Shown here: piece after piece, positions 1 to 10,709 of the stretch
How positions within the stretch are numbered: position 1 is the stretch's first letter
How the letters are laid out: each line of letters starts with the position of its first letter
Assembly: GCA_016169945.1 (NCBI GenBank)
Contig: JADLSH010000220.1
Coordinates: 3,707,001 to 3,771,000 of the forward strand
Source: Trachythela sp. YZ-2020
Lineage: Eukaryota > Cnidaria > Anthozoa > Malacalcyonacea > Clavulariidae
DNA length: 64,000 nucleotides
Reading direction: 5' to 3'
Notes under the pieces: generated by a model
The model's database searches: none
Told to the model about the DNA's origin: nothing
The model's input: the letters and a program-made list of their open reading frames with translations, nothing else
Made by a program: the position numbers and the translations under genes

Positions 1-349
1 AAGCCAAGAAATTTGTCTCATTTCCCAACTTGGCACCATTCATCCTCTCGGCATTAATGAGCACCTCTCTTACATTTAACTCCTATCTGTTTATGCCTGC
101 CAGATACTCTACATCTCATGTTATCTAATATTTCGTTCCTTGTTTTTTGTCATTCTTGCTTTGTTATCTTTGTTCGCTGCTCCTTATATACGCATCCTAA
201 TATATTTTGTGATGTGATTTCCATAATATTATTTTGTTTATAGTTTGTTTTGATTAAATCCATCTGATTGGTTTATTTTTTATCATGTGATCGCTTTTGT
301 ATTCACTATAAAAGCACATGTTTTCCCCCTACCCATTCTACTAACTTCC

Positions 350-466
350 AGACGAAGTACCTTCCTCGAAACGTCGAAGTTCTCATTGTATTTTTCAGGT
401 AGTTTTACACAACAGTCAACCGCCGTATTTGCTATAACCTACCCACACTGGCACCGCACGTTTGAG
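350..466 (+). mobile_element. Penelope-like element terminal segment (remnant)
   Basis: This stretch reads in frame as an ETSKFSLYFSG-type peptide followed by HWHRTFE. It matches, at DNA and peptide level, a second copy on the minus strand at 23620-23740 (EMSKFLLYFSG ... HWHHTFE). That second copy lies directly upstream of a Penelope-like reverse transcriptase, so both are read as the terminal repeat of one Penelope-type family. The match between copies is seen directly; the family name is inferred from the neighbour at 23 kb. Bases 1-349 show no clear coding signal and are probably more of the same element. Confidence 0.45.
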
Positions 467-500
467 ATATTTACTTATTTACAATTAAAGGGTATTGGTA

Positions 501-670
501 ATTGTGGTTCACCGAAAAGTCGGAGAGTGTTCAATATCATGAGGATAGAGATAAATATAAAATAGAATCTTCAGGCAAACATAACACAGGAAGTTCCTGT
601 AACCTTGTTATATTTGCTCTATCTTTATGATATTTATTTGAGCACTCTCTGACATTTTGTGAACCACAAT
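501..670. mobile_element. Foldback MITE, 170 bp
   Basis: The two halves are inverted copies of each other: it opens with attgtggttcac and closes with the reverse complement gtgaaccacaat, and the pairing continues inward to a centre near 586. Length and structure fit a non-autonomous foldback MITE. No target-site duplication is obvious and no coding capacity is present. Confidence 0.7.
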
Positions 671-687
671 TCACTTTATAATAACTA

Positions 688-845
688 ATATTGTCCATTA
701 CAATAAAAGTTTTCTGCAAGGGCAGTTGCAAAGTCCACACCAATGCAGTTTGCATGGAAAATTGACCACATCGGTCACAACCCAGCCAGTCATCCCCATC
801 ATCTTTCCTACAGATTTTGCAGACACCTGCATTTCGTCCACTATA
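688..845 (-). pseudogene. Broken PHD-finger exon
   Basis: On the minus strand, directly after a tttgttatag acceptor-like site, the sequence reads GVCKICRKDDGDDWLGCDRC, the first half of a C4HC3 PHD zinc finger (CxxC, then WLGCDxC). The second half, FHANCIGVDFATALAENFYC, is in a different frame, so a small indel near 745-755 has broken the domain. PHD fingers bind histone tails in chromatin proteins and also occur in transposon proteins, including some LINE ORF1s. No partner domain is visible here, so the parent could be either. The upstream exon candidate at 1436-1570, spliced in phase, enters a third frame that ends in a stop. Confidence 0.5.
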
Positions 846-1144
846 ACAAATTTTTTTTACATTATTTGACTATGCTGCACCCTACCCCCAAGGTTAATTT
901 TGCTCATTGGTAGTTTGGTACACTGTGAAACAATACAAACATCTGATTTACCTGTTAACATCATTGTAGCATGACCCACATATTGTTGACAATATGTGTT
1001 GACCAATGTAATAAAGACTGTTATTTAATTCTAAAATTAGTATTATAATTAGTGCCTTGATTGTATTTTTCAGTCTCTCACTCTGTTGTGTAACTTACAG
1101 CTTTAATATACTGTAGCTTTCAATAAGTTGGAATTCTCTTTCCA

Positions 1145-1295
1145 ATTAATGATACCAAGCAACAATATCCAGTAAGAATAAAATAAATCATAGATAATCC
1201 ATTGCAAATCTTTGACGAGGAAATTTGGCTCTGGTCACAATGATACCAAGCAATATATTTCCAGTAAATCCAGTATAGTAAGAATAAAATAAATT
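1145..1295. repeat. Direct repeat pair, about 50 bp
   Basis: The string atgataccaagcaa, then tccagtaa and gaataaaataaat, occurs at about 1145-1192 and again at 1240-1295 in the same orientation. It looks like a local duplication with no coding sense. Confidence 0.55.
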
Positions 1296-1435
1296 GCAGA
1301 TCCACCCAAAGCCAAGAAAATAATAACAGCTATATTGATGAAAAATTAATTTTAAATTTTACTAATCATATTATTATTTAAGAAGCACAAAAAATAATGT
1401 ACAATTAATAAGGTAATGCCTTGCCAATAGCATAC

Positions 1436-1570
1436 CTTCATACACAAAGTTTCTTGAGAATTCAGAAAGCGCATGGAAGGTTTTTCTCCTCGTGGTCTTC
1501 TCCAAATTTTCTAAGTGTGCAGGCATCTGGCGCCTGACTTCAGGAACTCGAGAACATCTTGCAAAGAAAC
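1436..1570 (-). CDS. Candidate internal exon, protein not recognised
   Basis: A 135-bp open block on the minus strand lies between an aaaaatag acceptor-like site and a GAAG|gtatgc donor. It encodes 44 codons with a basic, mixed composition (for example RRQMPAHLENLEKTTRRKTF). The full-length open frame with both splice sites in the right places is better than chance for this AT-rich region, but the block is short. It lies upstream, in the sense of transcription, of the PHD remnant at 688-845, and both could belong to one decayed gene. Joined in phase, however, the PHD frame is not maintained. I do not recognise the protein. Confidence 0.3.
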
Positions 1571-2842
1571 CTATTTTTATGACATACCAAGAACATTTTT
1601 TAATAAACTAACCATGTTAACACTGCTAGTAAATTATCTTTCTCCTTGGCATTCAAAATACGAGAGAAAATAAAATGCAAAGTGTCCTGACTGTCATCTG
1701 TTCGACACAACCATTACCAGAAATATGGGACATTTTGCGACTGCGTTTGCTCAGCGGGTATTCACTGTATAATAGCATTCTACGGGGATTTTTCCTACGG
1801 CAGACGGCTTGCAAAGCCATAACTTCCCAGTTTTCCTACCAAAATGTTCGCAAGAACCCAGTCGTTTTGAATCTGCGAATATAATTTAACATTGCGCACG
1901 GTAAAACAGCGTTAAGACGCTTCAAACACGGGGCGCAGGCTTATTTCGCGATAATTTTATAGTAATGGATGCAAAGTCATGCGACTTTGAGGCCAAAAGT
2001 ACCGCACTTTTTTATCACTTCCATAACAAACATCCACAACAGGAGATAGCGCAATATCGCAGGAGTATAAAGGTGTGCGTATATTTTAAGAATGTTATAT
2101 ATAAAGCGAGAAACGAGAAATTTAAGGGAAGAATGCATTTTTTTATCCCGCGATTGTAGTATGAAATCCAAGCATGACCTGACACCTGATACTTGCTGAC
2201 CTTTTGTCTGTACATGTTTTGCCATGGAAAATAGCTCGAAATATATGCACGCAAATTTCTTATTCGACACGAAACTAAGTCACCAGATCACGCAAATCTC
2301 TCTGTTTTTCTGTAGTAAAAGACTGGAAACTAGCCTTGCTAATACCAAATAAACATGGCTGCTCGAAGCAGCATATAAAACTTTATCAAGCTTGTCTTTG
2401 CGCAAACATTTAGATTTAAAGACGCCATATTGACGACTCTTAGAACAAGGAAAAGGCGAATTTTCAAACGATTTTGGAACCAGTTTGCCGTGGAATAACC
2501 CTCGCTTATTTTAGCTAAATTAACAGTTCAAACATCACCAAATTCATAGCGAGCTCCGCACTTTACATCGCTCGAGAGGATGTTGGACTATTCGACGAAG
2601 TTTTATCTCATGTGCGACCTAAATTACTATAGATTCTATTGTATAATGCGTCGAATTGGCAGTGAAAATGCATAAATCTCGGGAACCTCCTAGACGTGGG
2701 GAAATGCTGGCTATTTTGGTCTACAAATATTGCTTATTCACGTCGCTGCCAACATCGAGCTGCGCAACCATGAATTATTTAACCAAATAGGTGAAATTGT
2801 GATATTTTTGTCAACTCCAATACATTTTATAGCAAAATTTGG
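1571..2842. other. No supported gene
   Basis: AT-rich sequence with short open frames on both strands, none with a domain, good composition or splice context. A cgccatattg motif (YY1-like, minus strand) lies at 2423-2432. Confidence 0.5.
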
Positions 2843-2887
2843 TCGCCATATTGGCGTAATGCGCGCATGCTCGTCGCCATCTTGTCC
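2843..2887 (-). promoter_or_regulatory. Promoter-like YY1/NRF1 motif cluster
   Basis: Two GCCATNTTG motifs (YY1-type AANATGGC on the minus strand) flank an NRF1-like gcgcgcatgc core. In animals this combination marks TATA-less promoters near the start of transcription. The orientation would drive transcription toward the exon candidates at 1570-690. This is motif evidence only. Confidence 0.3.
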
Positions 2888-3318
2888 CATATTTCTGGTA
2901 ATGCTGATATATAAATACCAACAATCTCATCGCTATATAATTCAAAGTTCTACATACCTTGTGTTTATTCATCTTTGTTGTAGGCTTTGTCGATGCAATG
3001 TTGACACAGGCAGTATCAGTCTCGGTTGTAAAATTAGCCATTTAACGACGATTAAACTTGTAATAAAAGCTTTTAAGACGCACGCTTCTCTGTAGCTTGA
3101 ACACTTGCGAAATTTATGAGCAAAAATCAATCATGCATATCTTTGCGCATGAGCAGAAATACAAAAGTCAGAGATTTTGCAGGTCAGAGATTTCGCGTCA
3201 CACCGGTACGTCATGGAGGTGAGAGTCCAAGTTCCCAGTACAACATTCCGAAAAGTCTATTGGGATGGATATAGAGGCTCGTTTTTGTGACAGCTGAACC
3301 TTAGTCCTGCAGCCTTTT

Positions 3319-3394
3319 ATGCGGAGTGTTGACAATGCGGAGTGTTGACAATGCGGAATGTTGAAAATATGGAGTGTTGACAATGCGAAGTGTT
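3319..3394. repeat. 16-bp minisatellite, about 4.7 copies
   Basis: The unit atgcggagtgttgaca is repeated head to tail with a few substitutions. It shows no coding or CRISPR-like organisation, because there are no unique spacers between the units. Confidence 0.85.
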
Positions 3395-3751
3395 CCCATT
3401 TTCTATAAAATTTGTTCTTTACGAATGTCACTCCGTTTTCCTTGCCTGGGGATAACTTTTAGAGAGTAAACCAAAACGTACATAAAATCACTTAGCTACA
3501 TTGCGTTAATTTTGTGCATGCTATCGCTAAAATTTCTTCTAAAAAACCTTTTTGTGTAGTATATACATACTTGACAAGTGTATATAATGTTTGCCAGTAT
3601 TGTCAAAAAAATGGAGATGCGATAGTGTTTAGTGGAGCCTGCCGTACACTGTTTAGAGCTATCTGCTTATCAATCAGAATGTCATTATAGTGAATGAATT
3701 TTCAATGAAATGCTAGACGTGTGTGGAGCAAGCTATATGCGTATCGTCCTA
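3395..3751. other. No supported gene
   Basis: Non-coding AT-rich sequence. The last 60 bases or so may be the very degraded outer edge of the inverted-repeat element that follows. Confidence 0.4.
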
Positions 3752-4164
3752 TTCATAAAGCACGTGCGTAGCAGACAGAGAAACATATTCAAATCTTATA
3801 ATAAATTGTCTTATGGCCCACGAACCACAAAAAAACTTTCCATACCGTAGTTTTCTGCTTTCAGGGTCAGTCACGAATGAAGGCTTGAGAATGTGCAGGT
3901 GGTAAACACAAAAGGTTATAATATGGTAATTTGACCAACGCGTGCAATAGTGACATTATTACAATTACAGTAAGGCTTAGATTATTTTGTCTAATAATTT
4001 ATATGCTATTTCAATTCTTAAATTATACTTAAAATCAGTCATTATTATAGCTTGGTGTGGGTTTTGCCGCCACAATAATTGTTTTTCGTCTTTTAGAAAA
4101 ACTCCATAGGGCGTCCTGTTTTTCTAAAAAACGCAACTGGTTCAATCTGCGACTTCAGCCCTAG

Positions 4165-5242
4165 AAACACGTGTTGGCATCACCATAGCAACGGAGCTAA
4201 AAATGTTGAATTGCGGACACTTCGTACGGTGTTCTATTACGGCAATACATAAAGATGCTCTTCTAAAGCGCCATATAGTACAGTAAAACTTTTATGACAA
4301 TATGAATTCTATATATTTGTAATCCTCATGGAAAGAGCAATCTCAAGATGTTTGAATCAAGTTTATACGTTCAGAATTGAAGTTAGTAACGTAATGTCAA
4401 TGAATTTGTGAAGCAAGCATCCTGTGATCCACATATGGAAAACATTCGAATTTTATGAATTGTGCGCCGTTTTCTGTACCAAAAAGGTACAACTATACAT
4501 AACAAAATAGGCTTTTCTGCGTCGATTTGTGCGCCAACAAAGATCGCTGTGCGCTCGGCACAGAGCCTTTTCATTCCATATACTGGTGTCCACTTTATAT
4601 ACAATTATACAAAAAAGATTGGACCACTTAAATATCAGAAGAAAGGTACACTTTAAAAGTCATGAGGCAAGCTATCATGATTCAAATGGCAATGACAATG
4701 TCAATACACTAGAAAGCTTCTAGAATATAGTCATAGACAATAAACAATAAACACCGTTAACGAAAGATTACATCGGAATCCTTTTCCCGCCCATCAAAAA
4801 TATATAACAAGCGTAAAGTATAATATAGTGGAAAAGCCAATAATTTTTTTCTTTTTAATGATGGCCAAATTAAGTTTGTATAAACAGATATTTCGAACTT
4901 CACTTTATGTTTCAATTCGTTTTGTAATATGGCTAGCTATTAATATTTTATACGACCGTGTGGAAAATCGTTTCATTCGTTTATTTTAAATTCTGAAAGT
5001 ATAAATTTGATTTAAACATCTTTATGTTGCTTGTTTGATGAGGATTACAAATATATAATATATATTCATATATACAAATATATAATATATATATATATAT
5101 AATATACATTCATATATACAAATATGTAATATATATTCATCTTGTCCTGTATATGTAGTGCCGTAATAGAACACCTTACGAAGTGTCCGCATTTCCACAT
5201 TTTTAGCTCCGTTGCTATGGTGATGCCAGACAACACGTGTTT
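4165..5242. mobile_element. Nested TIR element with CTAG target duplication
   Basis: The ends are inverted copies: aaacacgtgtt at 4165 and aacacgtgttt ending at 5242. Pairing continues through accatagcaacggagc and a tattacggca block to about 170 bp. Both ends are flanked by CTAG (4161-4164 and 5243-5246). The right arm of the surrounding element keeps the uninterrupted sequence (catagaa near 8945 on its complement), which serves as an empty site. The interior is AT-rich and non-coding, so the element is non-autonomous. Confidence 0.75.
5049..5140. repeat. AT-rich microsatellite
   Basis: Alternating TA and ATATTCATATATACAAATA-type repeats inside the right end of the nested TIR element. Confidence 0.8.
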
Positions 5243-5830
5243 CTAGAAGTGGTCAAGCACACACAAAGCAATTGAAACGCATTACCTACATGTGATAATA
5301 TGTGTAATACGATGTTTGAGATAACGTTCAAAGGTTATTTAAATTTCGTTTTTTTCCTTTGAACAGACATGTTTTTTCGCGTTATGCTTTACGAAAATAC
5401 CTTCTTATATACTGTTTCTGAGTTTTTCCATCAGAAGTTATATTAGTCTGTTTTCTCACTCACGCTGTCAATTAGCGATCTTGAAACCGCCACACGTCAC
5501 ATACTTGCTGCATTTTATACGGCGACGTTTCCCTTTTTTACTAAATCGCAACTTTCGCAGTTGATAGTTTATATCTCAATGACTATCTGAATTTCAATCA
5601 GTTGTTACCATCCGGAAAAGGTGTTTTAAGGTTACATAGGGAACTGTTGGTCAAAACATTCGAGTTAGCTTGTTGCTAAATATCGACACAAATCCTTGGA
5701 TTATATCTATAGGTCTCTCAGTCCCCCCCCCCCGATTACGCTTCAAAGAGCACACTATTCTTGACGTGACTTGACGTGCTAAGGTTTCTCCAGAGTTCAC
5801 TCGACCTAGTCTTCTGCGCGGAGTTATGTA

Positions 5831-6553
5831 TTGTCGAGAATTGGATTTTGTGTCTGTCCGGATTTCGTATTTCCGGGGGAATATATAGGAAAATTTACGA
5901 TTACGCCTTGTATTGCGCACGCGTGTTCTTTTCCATGTGCTCAAGATTTTCAAAGGTTTTTACACAGAATGCAAACATACCAAAACGTTTCTGAAAAAAT
6001 ACGGGTAAGTATGCCTTTATTTCTTTCTGCTGATATACATCAAGGCGATGAGCTTTTTAGTGTTCATTCTAGAGGCAAACAATGTGCTTTTACGAGTTTA
6101 TCGACACTTCTTACATCTCAAAATATTCCATTATCCTCGTTGTCCAAAATACATTTAAGAGTGTCTTATTACAAGGAGACAAAATGTACTTAAAAGCTCT
6201 GAATAATGGCTATATAATCCTAGACCCAACAGTTGTTGGTGTTTCATCTTGCACGAACATGTCGAATGACTTTTCGTACGAGATTAGATATGTCAATCTC
6301 TGATCGACACAAATAATATATCGCCTGTACAAGGCAAAAACAACTAGATCACCTGTGATGGTGACAAACAGTAATTTACCCATTGTTGTGGAACCCATTG
6401 AGGCACAAAGTAACATTGATCTACCCATTGTGGTAGAGCCCATTGAGGCACAAACTAACATTGATCTAATAATGATCTACCCATTGTGGTAGAGCCCATT
6501 GAGGCACAAAGTAACATTGATCTACCCATTGTGGTAGAGTCCATTAAGGCACA
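5831..6553 (+). pseudogene. C76/OTU-like cysteine peptidase remnant
   Basis: One frame reads HQGDELFSVHSRGKQCAFTS followed by LSTLLTSQNIPLS. The SRGKQC segment fits the nucleophile-cysteine motif of papain-fold peptidases of the C76 (tegument-type deubiquitinase-like) and OTU-like group, which occur in several families of invertebrate transposons. After about 6145 the homology passes to another frame (LLQGDKMYLKALNNG, to 6300), so there is a frameshift. A TGA at 6301-6303 then interrupts this frame before it continues into the 15-residue repeats. No in-frame ATG is visible at the 5' end; residues upstream contain a CIAHACSFPC segment. Such peptidases would cleave ubiquitin-like conjugates. 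Here the gene is clearly dead, and it lies between the long inverted repeats, so it probably belonged to that element. Confidence 0.6.
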
Positions 6554-6560
6554 AAATAAT
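6379..6560 (+). repeat. 45-bp tandem repeat encoding a 15-residue unit
   Basis: Units of exactly 45 bp start at 6379, 6424, 6480 and 6525 (the last partial). In the frame of the peptidase remnant the first two read PIVVEPIEAQSNIDL and PIVVEPIEAQTNIDL. An 11-bp insertion (6469-6479) between units 2 and 3 breaks that frame. A multiple-of-three unit with synonymous-looking differences suggests it once encoded an acidic, proline-containing tail. Confidence 0.8.
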
Positions 6561-7857
6561 ACACAGGTAAATTCACATACTAAATAATTTATTTTTTTAT
6601 ATAGTTTTGGGTTTTGGAATTCTTACTGAGCTTGATGTTAATCATTACACTGACTGGTACCATCTGAACAGCTGGATTATGCAGAAATGTATATTTCCTT
6701 CAACAAAATGGTTGTTTTTAAATAATATGGATATATTACATCATCTCTTATGAGGTGCAATCTGCTATATGAGGAATTATGTATTTCCAACATGTAATGT
6801 GGGTGTGGATCCTGTACACCGGCCTGCTGGCTAGGGACGAGACGACGAGAACTCGTTGTGGACCCCTGGGTCCACATGGGCGCCTAAAATTATAAATTGG
6901 GAAAAATAGAACATATATAATTATTATAGAATCTTAATGTCAGGTAAAAGTGTCCATTTTTACCACCCCAAATTTGGTAAGTAATACCCCCCTCCCCCCG
7001 GTCGTTGGGCCTAGGCCCCATCAGAAGTTCTCATTCGTTGTCCTTTTGAAGACCCCAGCACGTCCCTGACCCTGTGTAATGTGTTTCAAAGTTGTTTTGG
7101 AGAGAGACACGAATATGTTGGTTTGCTGTATAATCATGTATTTCGACAATTCCCTGGGCAGTACAGATGAACACTGATGGAACCAAATATTGATTAAATA
7201 CATGTATGAAACATCTACAGATGGGAACAAAGAGTCAAAGACTGTTCTGACAGACTGCACATGGCAAATGCAGTATCAACGTCTTATGAACACAGACAAC
7301 CAGCTAAATGCACCACAAAAATATTAAAAGAGATTGCCTCTATGATTCAATTTAGTTATTCAAGATCCCATTGGCAACTTTGAAGTAAACAATGACTTAT
7401 TTTAACATTTGATGTTGGTACCAAGAGTTCCATTAACAATAGCACACTCAGATATCTGGCTTAATACTGTACAGTATATACCATTTACAATAGTATAGTG
7501 TTGTAGTCACAGTGTTGTAATCTCAACGTTTTGACAACAAAATAAATCAAAACATACAGTGTATCATTAGCAATTTCAATAAGTTCAATATTTAATACTA
7601 ATTATGTTCAGGAATTTTCCATGCAGTTTGTGTGTCAAGGCAGCACTTTCCTTGCGATAGTAACTCCTAGTATTAAATAGAGATTTTGTGGCTCAAATTT
7701 AATGACTCACAAAACGTTTTTCATGATAATGAATATAGCCTCATATTCATTATTATGATCATTATGCACATATCTTTTGACTGTTGTCTGTGCGAATGCT
7801 GGTACTGCGCGAATTTGAATACAAGCTAGTGAGGTACAAAAATTTTGCGGGTAAGTA
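6561..7857. other. Interior of the inverted-repeat element, no gene recognised
   Basis: No domain or convincing reading frame on either strand. C-runs and a short CG-rich patch occur near 6985-7020. Confidence 0.5.
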
Positions 7858-7961
7858 CTATTTAAAACACGAGCAGGAGTGCTTTATCAAATATAAAACA
7901 CGAGCGCGCAGCACGAGTGCTTTATATCTGATAAAGCACGAACTGCGAGTGTTTTAAATGG
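7858..7961. repeat. Imperfect palindrome, about 104 bp
   Basis: It opens with ctatttaaaacac and closes with gttttaaatgg, with internal pairs of gctttat and ataaagc. It is typical of small foldback sequences dispersed in invertebrate genomes. No coding sense. Confidence 0.6.
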
Positions 7962-8459
7962 CTTGAAAAACGACCAATCTTATGAGTTCATTGGCGAAGT
8001 AATTTTAAAAATAAACATTGTCTAAGCCGAGAAAATCAAAGCTAATTAAAGTTTATGTAATTTTTTTTATCACATATAAAACCACTGACACGGTAGTTAT
8101 TTCCTTTGTCTTTTCCTCGTGTATTATTAATGAGTTTTTTAATGGTATTTAAATGATTCTATATTGAAAAGAGTTGATATCGCAGCTGTGATAGTTAGTT
8201 CATAGGTTATATGCTATATGTACGTACACATATTCTATGCATGCACAAACGAGACATTGCACAGAACCTGAGCCGAGGGAAAGAAGACAAACACGAGACT
8301 GTACACATTTTATATGCTCTACTTGAAAGGCTGGAGTAATGTCTTATTTAAGCTTCGTAGTAAACTAACATTATATTCATTTTTATGATCATCGTGTAAA
8401 GATGTGTACACAGATGAAAACATTTTGTGAGTGATTGAATTTCAGGGGAACGAAGTGAC
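7962..8459. other. Interior of the inverted-repeat element, no gene recognised
   Basis: AT-rich spacer up to the right arm. Nothing coding is seen. Confidence 0.5.
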
Positions 8460-9545
8460 CTATACCATATGGATAATCCAAGCATTTGTGTAGATATTTA
8501 GCAAAAACGTTTGGGGTTAGGGTTAGGCGGCGTATTTACGCACACTTTCCTATGTAACCTTAAAAAACCTTTTCCCGATTGCAACTCAGATAGTCACTTG
8601 AAAAATAAATTATCAAACTAGGAAAGTAGCGATTTAGTAAAAAAGAAAGGTATAATAATATTCATGAAGTATGTGACGTGTGGCCGTTTCGAGATCGCTA
8701 ATTGACAGCAGATAGTGATATGTGTGAGTGTGAAAAGAGACTAATTTCTGATGAAAAACTCAGGAACAGTATACATATTTTCGGGAAACATAACGCGAAA
8801 AACAATGTATGTTCAATTGAAAAACGATATTTAGAGAAAACTTTTGAAAGTTATTTCAAACATCGTATTAAAAATACCATACCCATAGGCTATTATCAGT
8901 TATCACATGTAGACAATGCGCCTGGGCTTGACAACTTGGATATTTCTATGAGCTGAGGACGATGATGAATTGAACGAGTTTCGGTTTTCGCAAAACAGGA
9001 CGTTGCTAAAAAACGAAAGACCATTGTTGTGGCGTGGGTTCAAAAACGCACACCAAGCCATAATATTGGTAGATTTTAGTCTAGTTAGTCTTGATGTCTG
9101 AATAACAGGAAGTGACTTTAAGCCACAACACTGCGTTGTCAAATAGTCGGGATTTTAACTCGCATTATTATTTAGTTTTAGTTTAGTTATTATATATTAA
9201 GAGTAAGTTTGAAATCATATAATCAGAGAAAAAAACTGGAAAAATTGAAATCATATATATCAGATAAAAAAAACTAAGTAATCATGTGCACGATGTTCAA
9301 ATTACCATAACCTTTTTGTTTACCACCACATCAAATTGTCATCCGTGATTGATACCAAAAGCACAAAAGTCGTGTGCGCACTCGTGTGTGGCGCGGTGCG
9401 TGGGGCAGGCAACTGTAAGCTTACAGCTGTTCATGGAAGTGGTGGGCAGAATATACCGACGTGGATATTTATCATTGGTTTCATGATATTTGAATATTTA
9501 TTATAAGATTTGATTTTTTTGTCTGCTACGTACAAGCTTTTTGAA

Positions 9546-10518
9546 TACACGCCAAGCATGGAAGGCCACCGCCACAAGCCAGGCAATAGGCAGCTGGAAA
9601 ACCTTTGTTCATTATGCTATAAAGGTATCCACTACCTCTCTCCTCCGCAGAGGCTTTTTAGTATACATTTATCATGTTTACGAGCGTTTATTTTATATAA
9701 TTTCGAGTGAATGAACTATTGCAATTTGACGTTCTATCACGTTCTAGCGCTTCCCACAATCACAAATAAAGGCAAAAGGAGCTTCTGTGGTGGAAAGAGT
9801 ATCTACTGCCATCATATAACAAATGTTGTTAGTCGGTTAATCCGCAAGTCTCGAGGAAATTTGTATATATGTGTGACGTCATCCATAAGTGAGGGAACTA
9901 AAAATCTTGTGAATTTACAAATTCGACAACATCATTAGATAGATCTGCACTGGTGTACAAAAAACTATATTACGCCAAATATTACCGAAAAAGTGCCGAG
10001 TAACCATTTTTGTTCAAAAAAGTGCTGAGTAAACATTTTTGTTTATTTTCAAACTCTAAATAAGTTCACTGAAACTGGTTTATTCTACTATCAATGGAGT
10101 CAGTGGAGCTATTGTCGAAAGACCGACTCCAAGAGACGACATGTTTTCAATGGTAAAGTTAATTAATTGCACAAAGTATTTTAACATTAAAAGCATTTAA
10201 CATTTAACATCTAACCGAACATTGTCATTGTCATTGGCTGCTCAGATTCATATTTTGGCAAAAAATACAGATAGTCACAAGATTTAAAAGAATATTGAAA
10301 TTTATTAACATATCAATTCGTGCGAACCTGCAATAACTACAATCCATTATAATTTATACTTGTTTTACAGTACCCTAGGTCACTACCCAACATACTTCTC
10401 AACAATACTGCAATTATAGATAAATCTAGACCGACTGGTCACTTTTACTATAGAAAGATATTCTATACATATCCATAGGCGAAAGCCGACTGTAAACCAG
10501 GGAACTAAACAACCTCGT
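9546..10518. other. Spacer with one weak first-exon candidate
   Basis: Mostly non-coding. At 10094 an ATG opens MESVELLSKDRLQETTCFQ and runs to a CAATG|gtaaag donor-like site at 10152. It is a short, plausible first exon, but no partner exon could be found. A near-duplicate aaaaagtgc(c/t)gagtaa occurs twice near 9988-10040. Confidence 0.25.
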
Positions 10519-10556
10519 ACCCAGGCTTTTCCCTCTTGTGGAGGAAAAACCCTGGT
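10519..10556. repeat. Short hairpin
   Basis: An acccaggcttttccctc arm pairs with gaggaaaaaccctggt across a 5-base loop. It looks like the terminus or core of a small foldback element. Confidence 0.55.
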
Positions 10557-10709
10557 TGGAGCTGGTCACGTGTCTCTTTAAATTTAAATTTATTGCCTAA
10601 GGATGTGAGGGAAAAGTATCATATTGCATGCTTCCACTTGAAAATTATCATAGCATCATAGGCATAGCGCCTTTTACCAAATACCAGTGCGACTTTTCCC
10701 ATAGGCACA

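Larger units (their letters stand above)
3752..9545. mobile_element. Element bounded by long inverted repeats with an internal peptidase remnant
   Basis: The left arm (about 3752-5725, less a 1.08-kb insertion) is an inverted, diverged copy of the right arm (about 8460-9545). Matching landmarks are gcgtagcagac at 3767 with gtctgctacg near 9521, the attattatagcttgg stretch near 4045 with its complement near 9055, and gctaattgacag at 8695 with its complement near 5465. The arms are roughly 0.9 kb without the insertion. The centre (5726-8459) carries the C76-like peptidase remnant. The layout suits a DNA transposon with long terminal inverted repeats. No transposase, polymerase or integrase was found, so the superfamily is open. 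The outer limits are soft because homology fades. Confidence 0.65.

Noticed and set aside
1977..2270. 97-codon minus-strand frame and overlapping frames
   Set aside because: Composition is typical of AT-rich non-coding DNA. It overlaps other frames on both strands equally well.
8511..8527. Telomere-like ggggttagggttagg
   Set aside because: Only two units, inside a transposon arm. Not an interstitial telomere.
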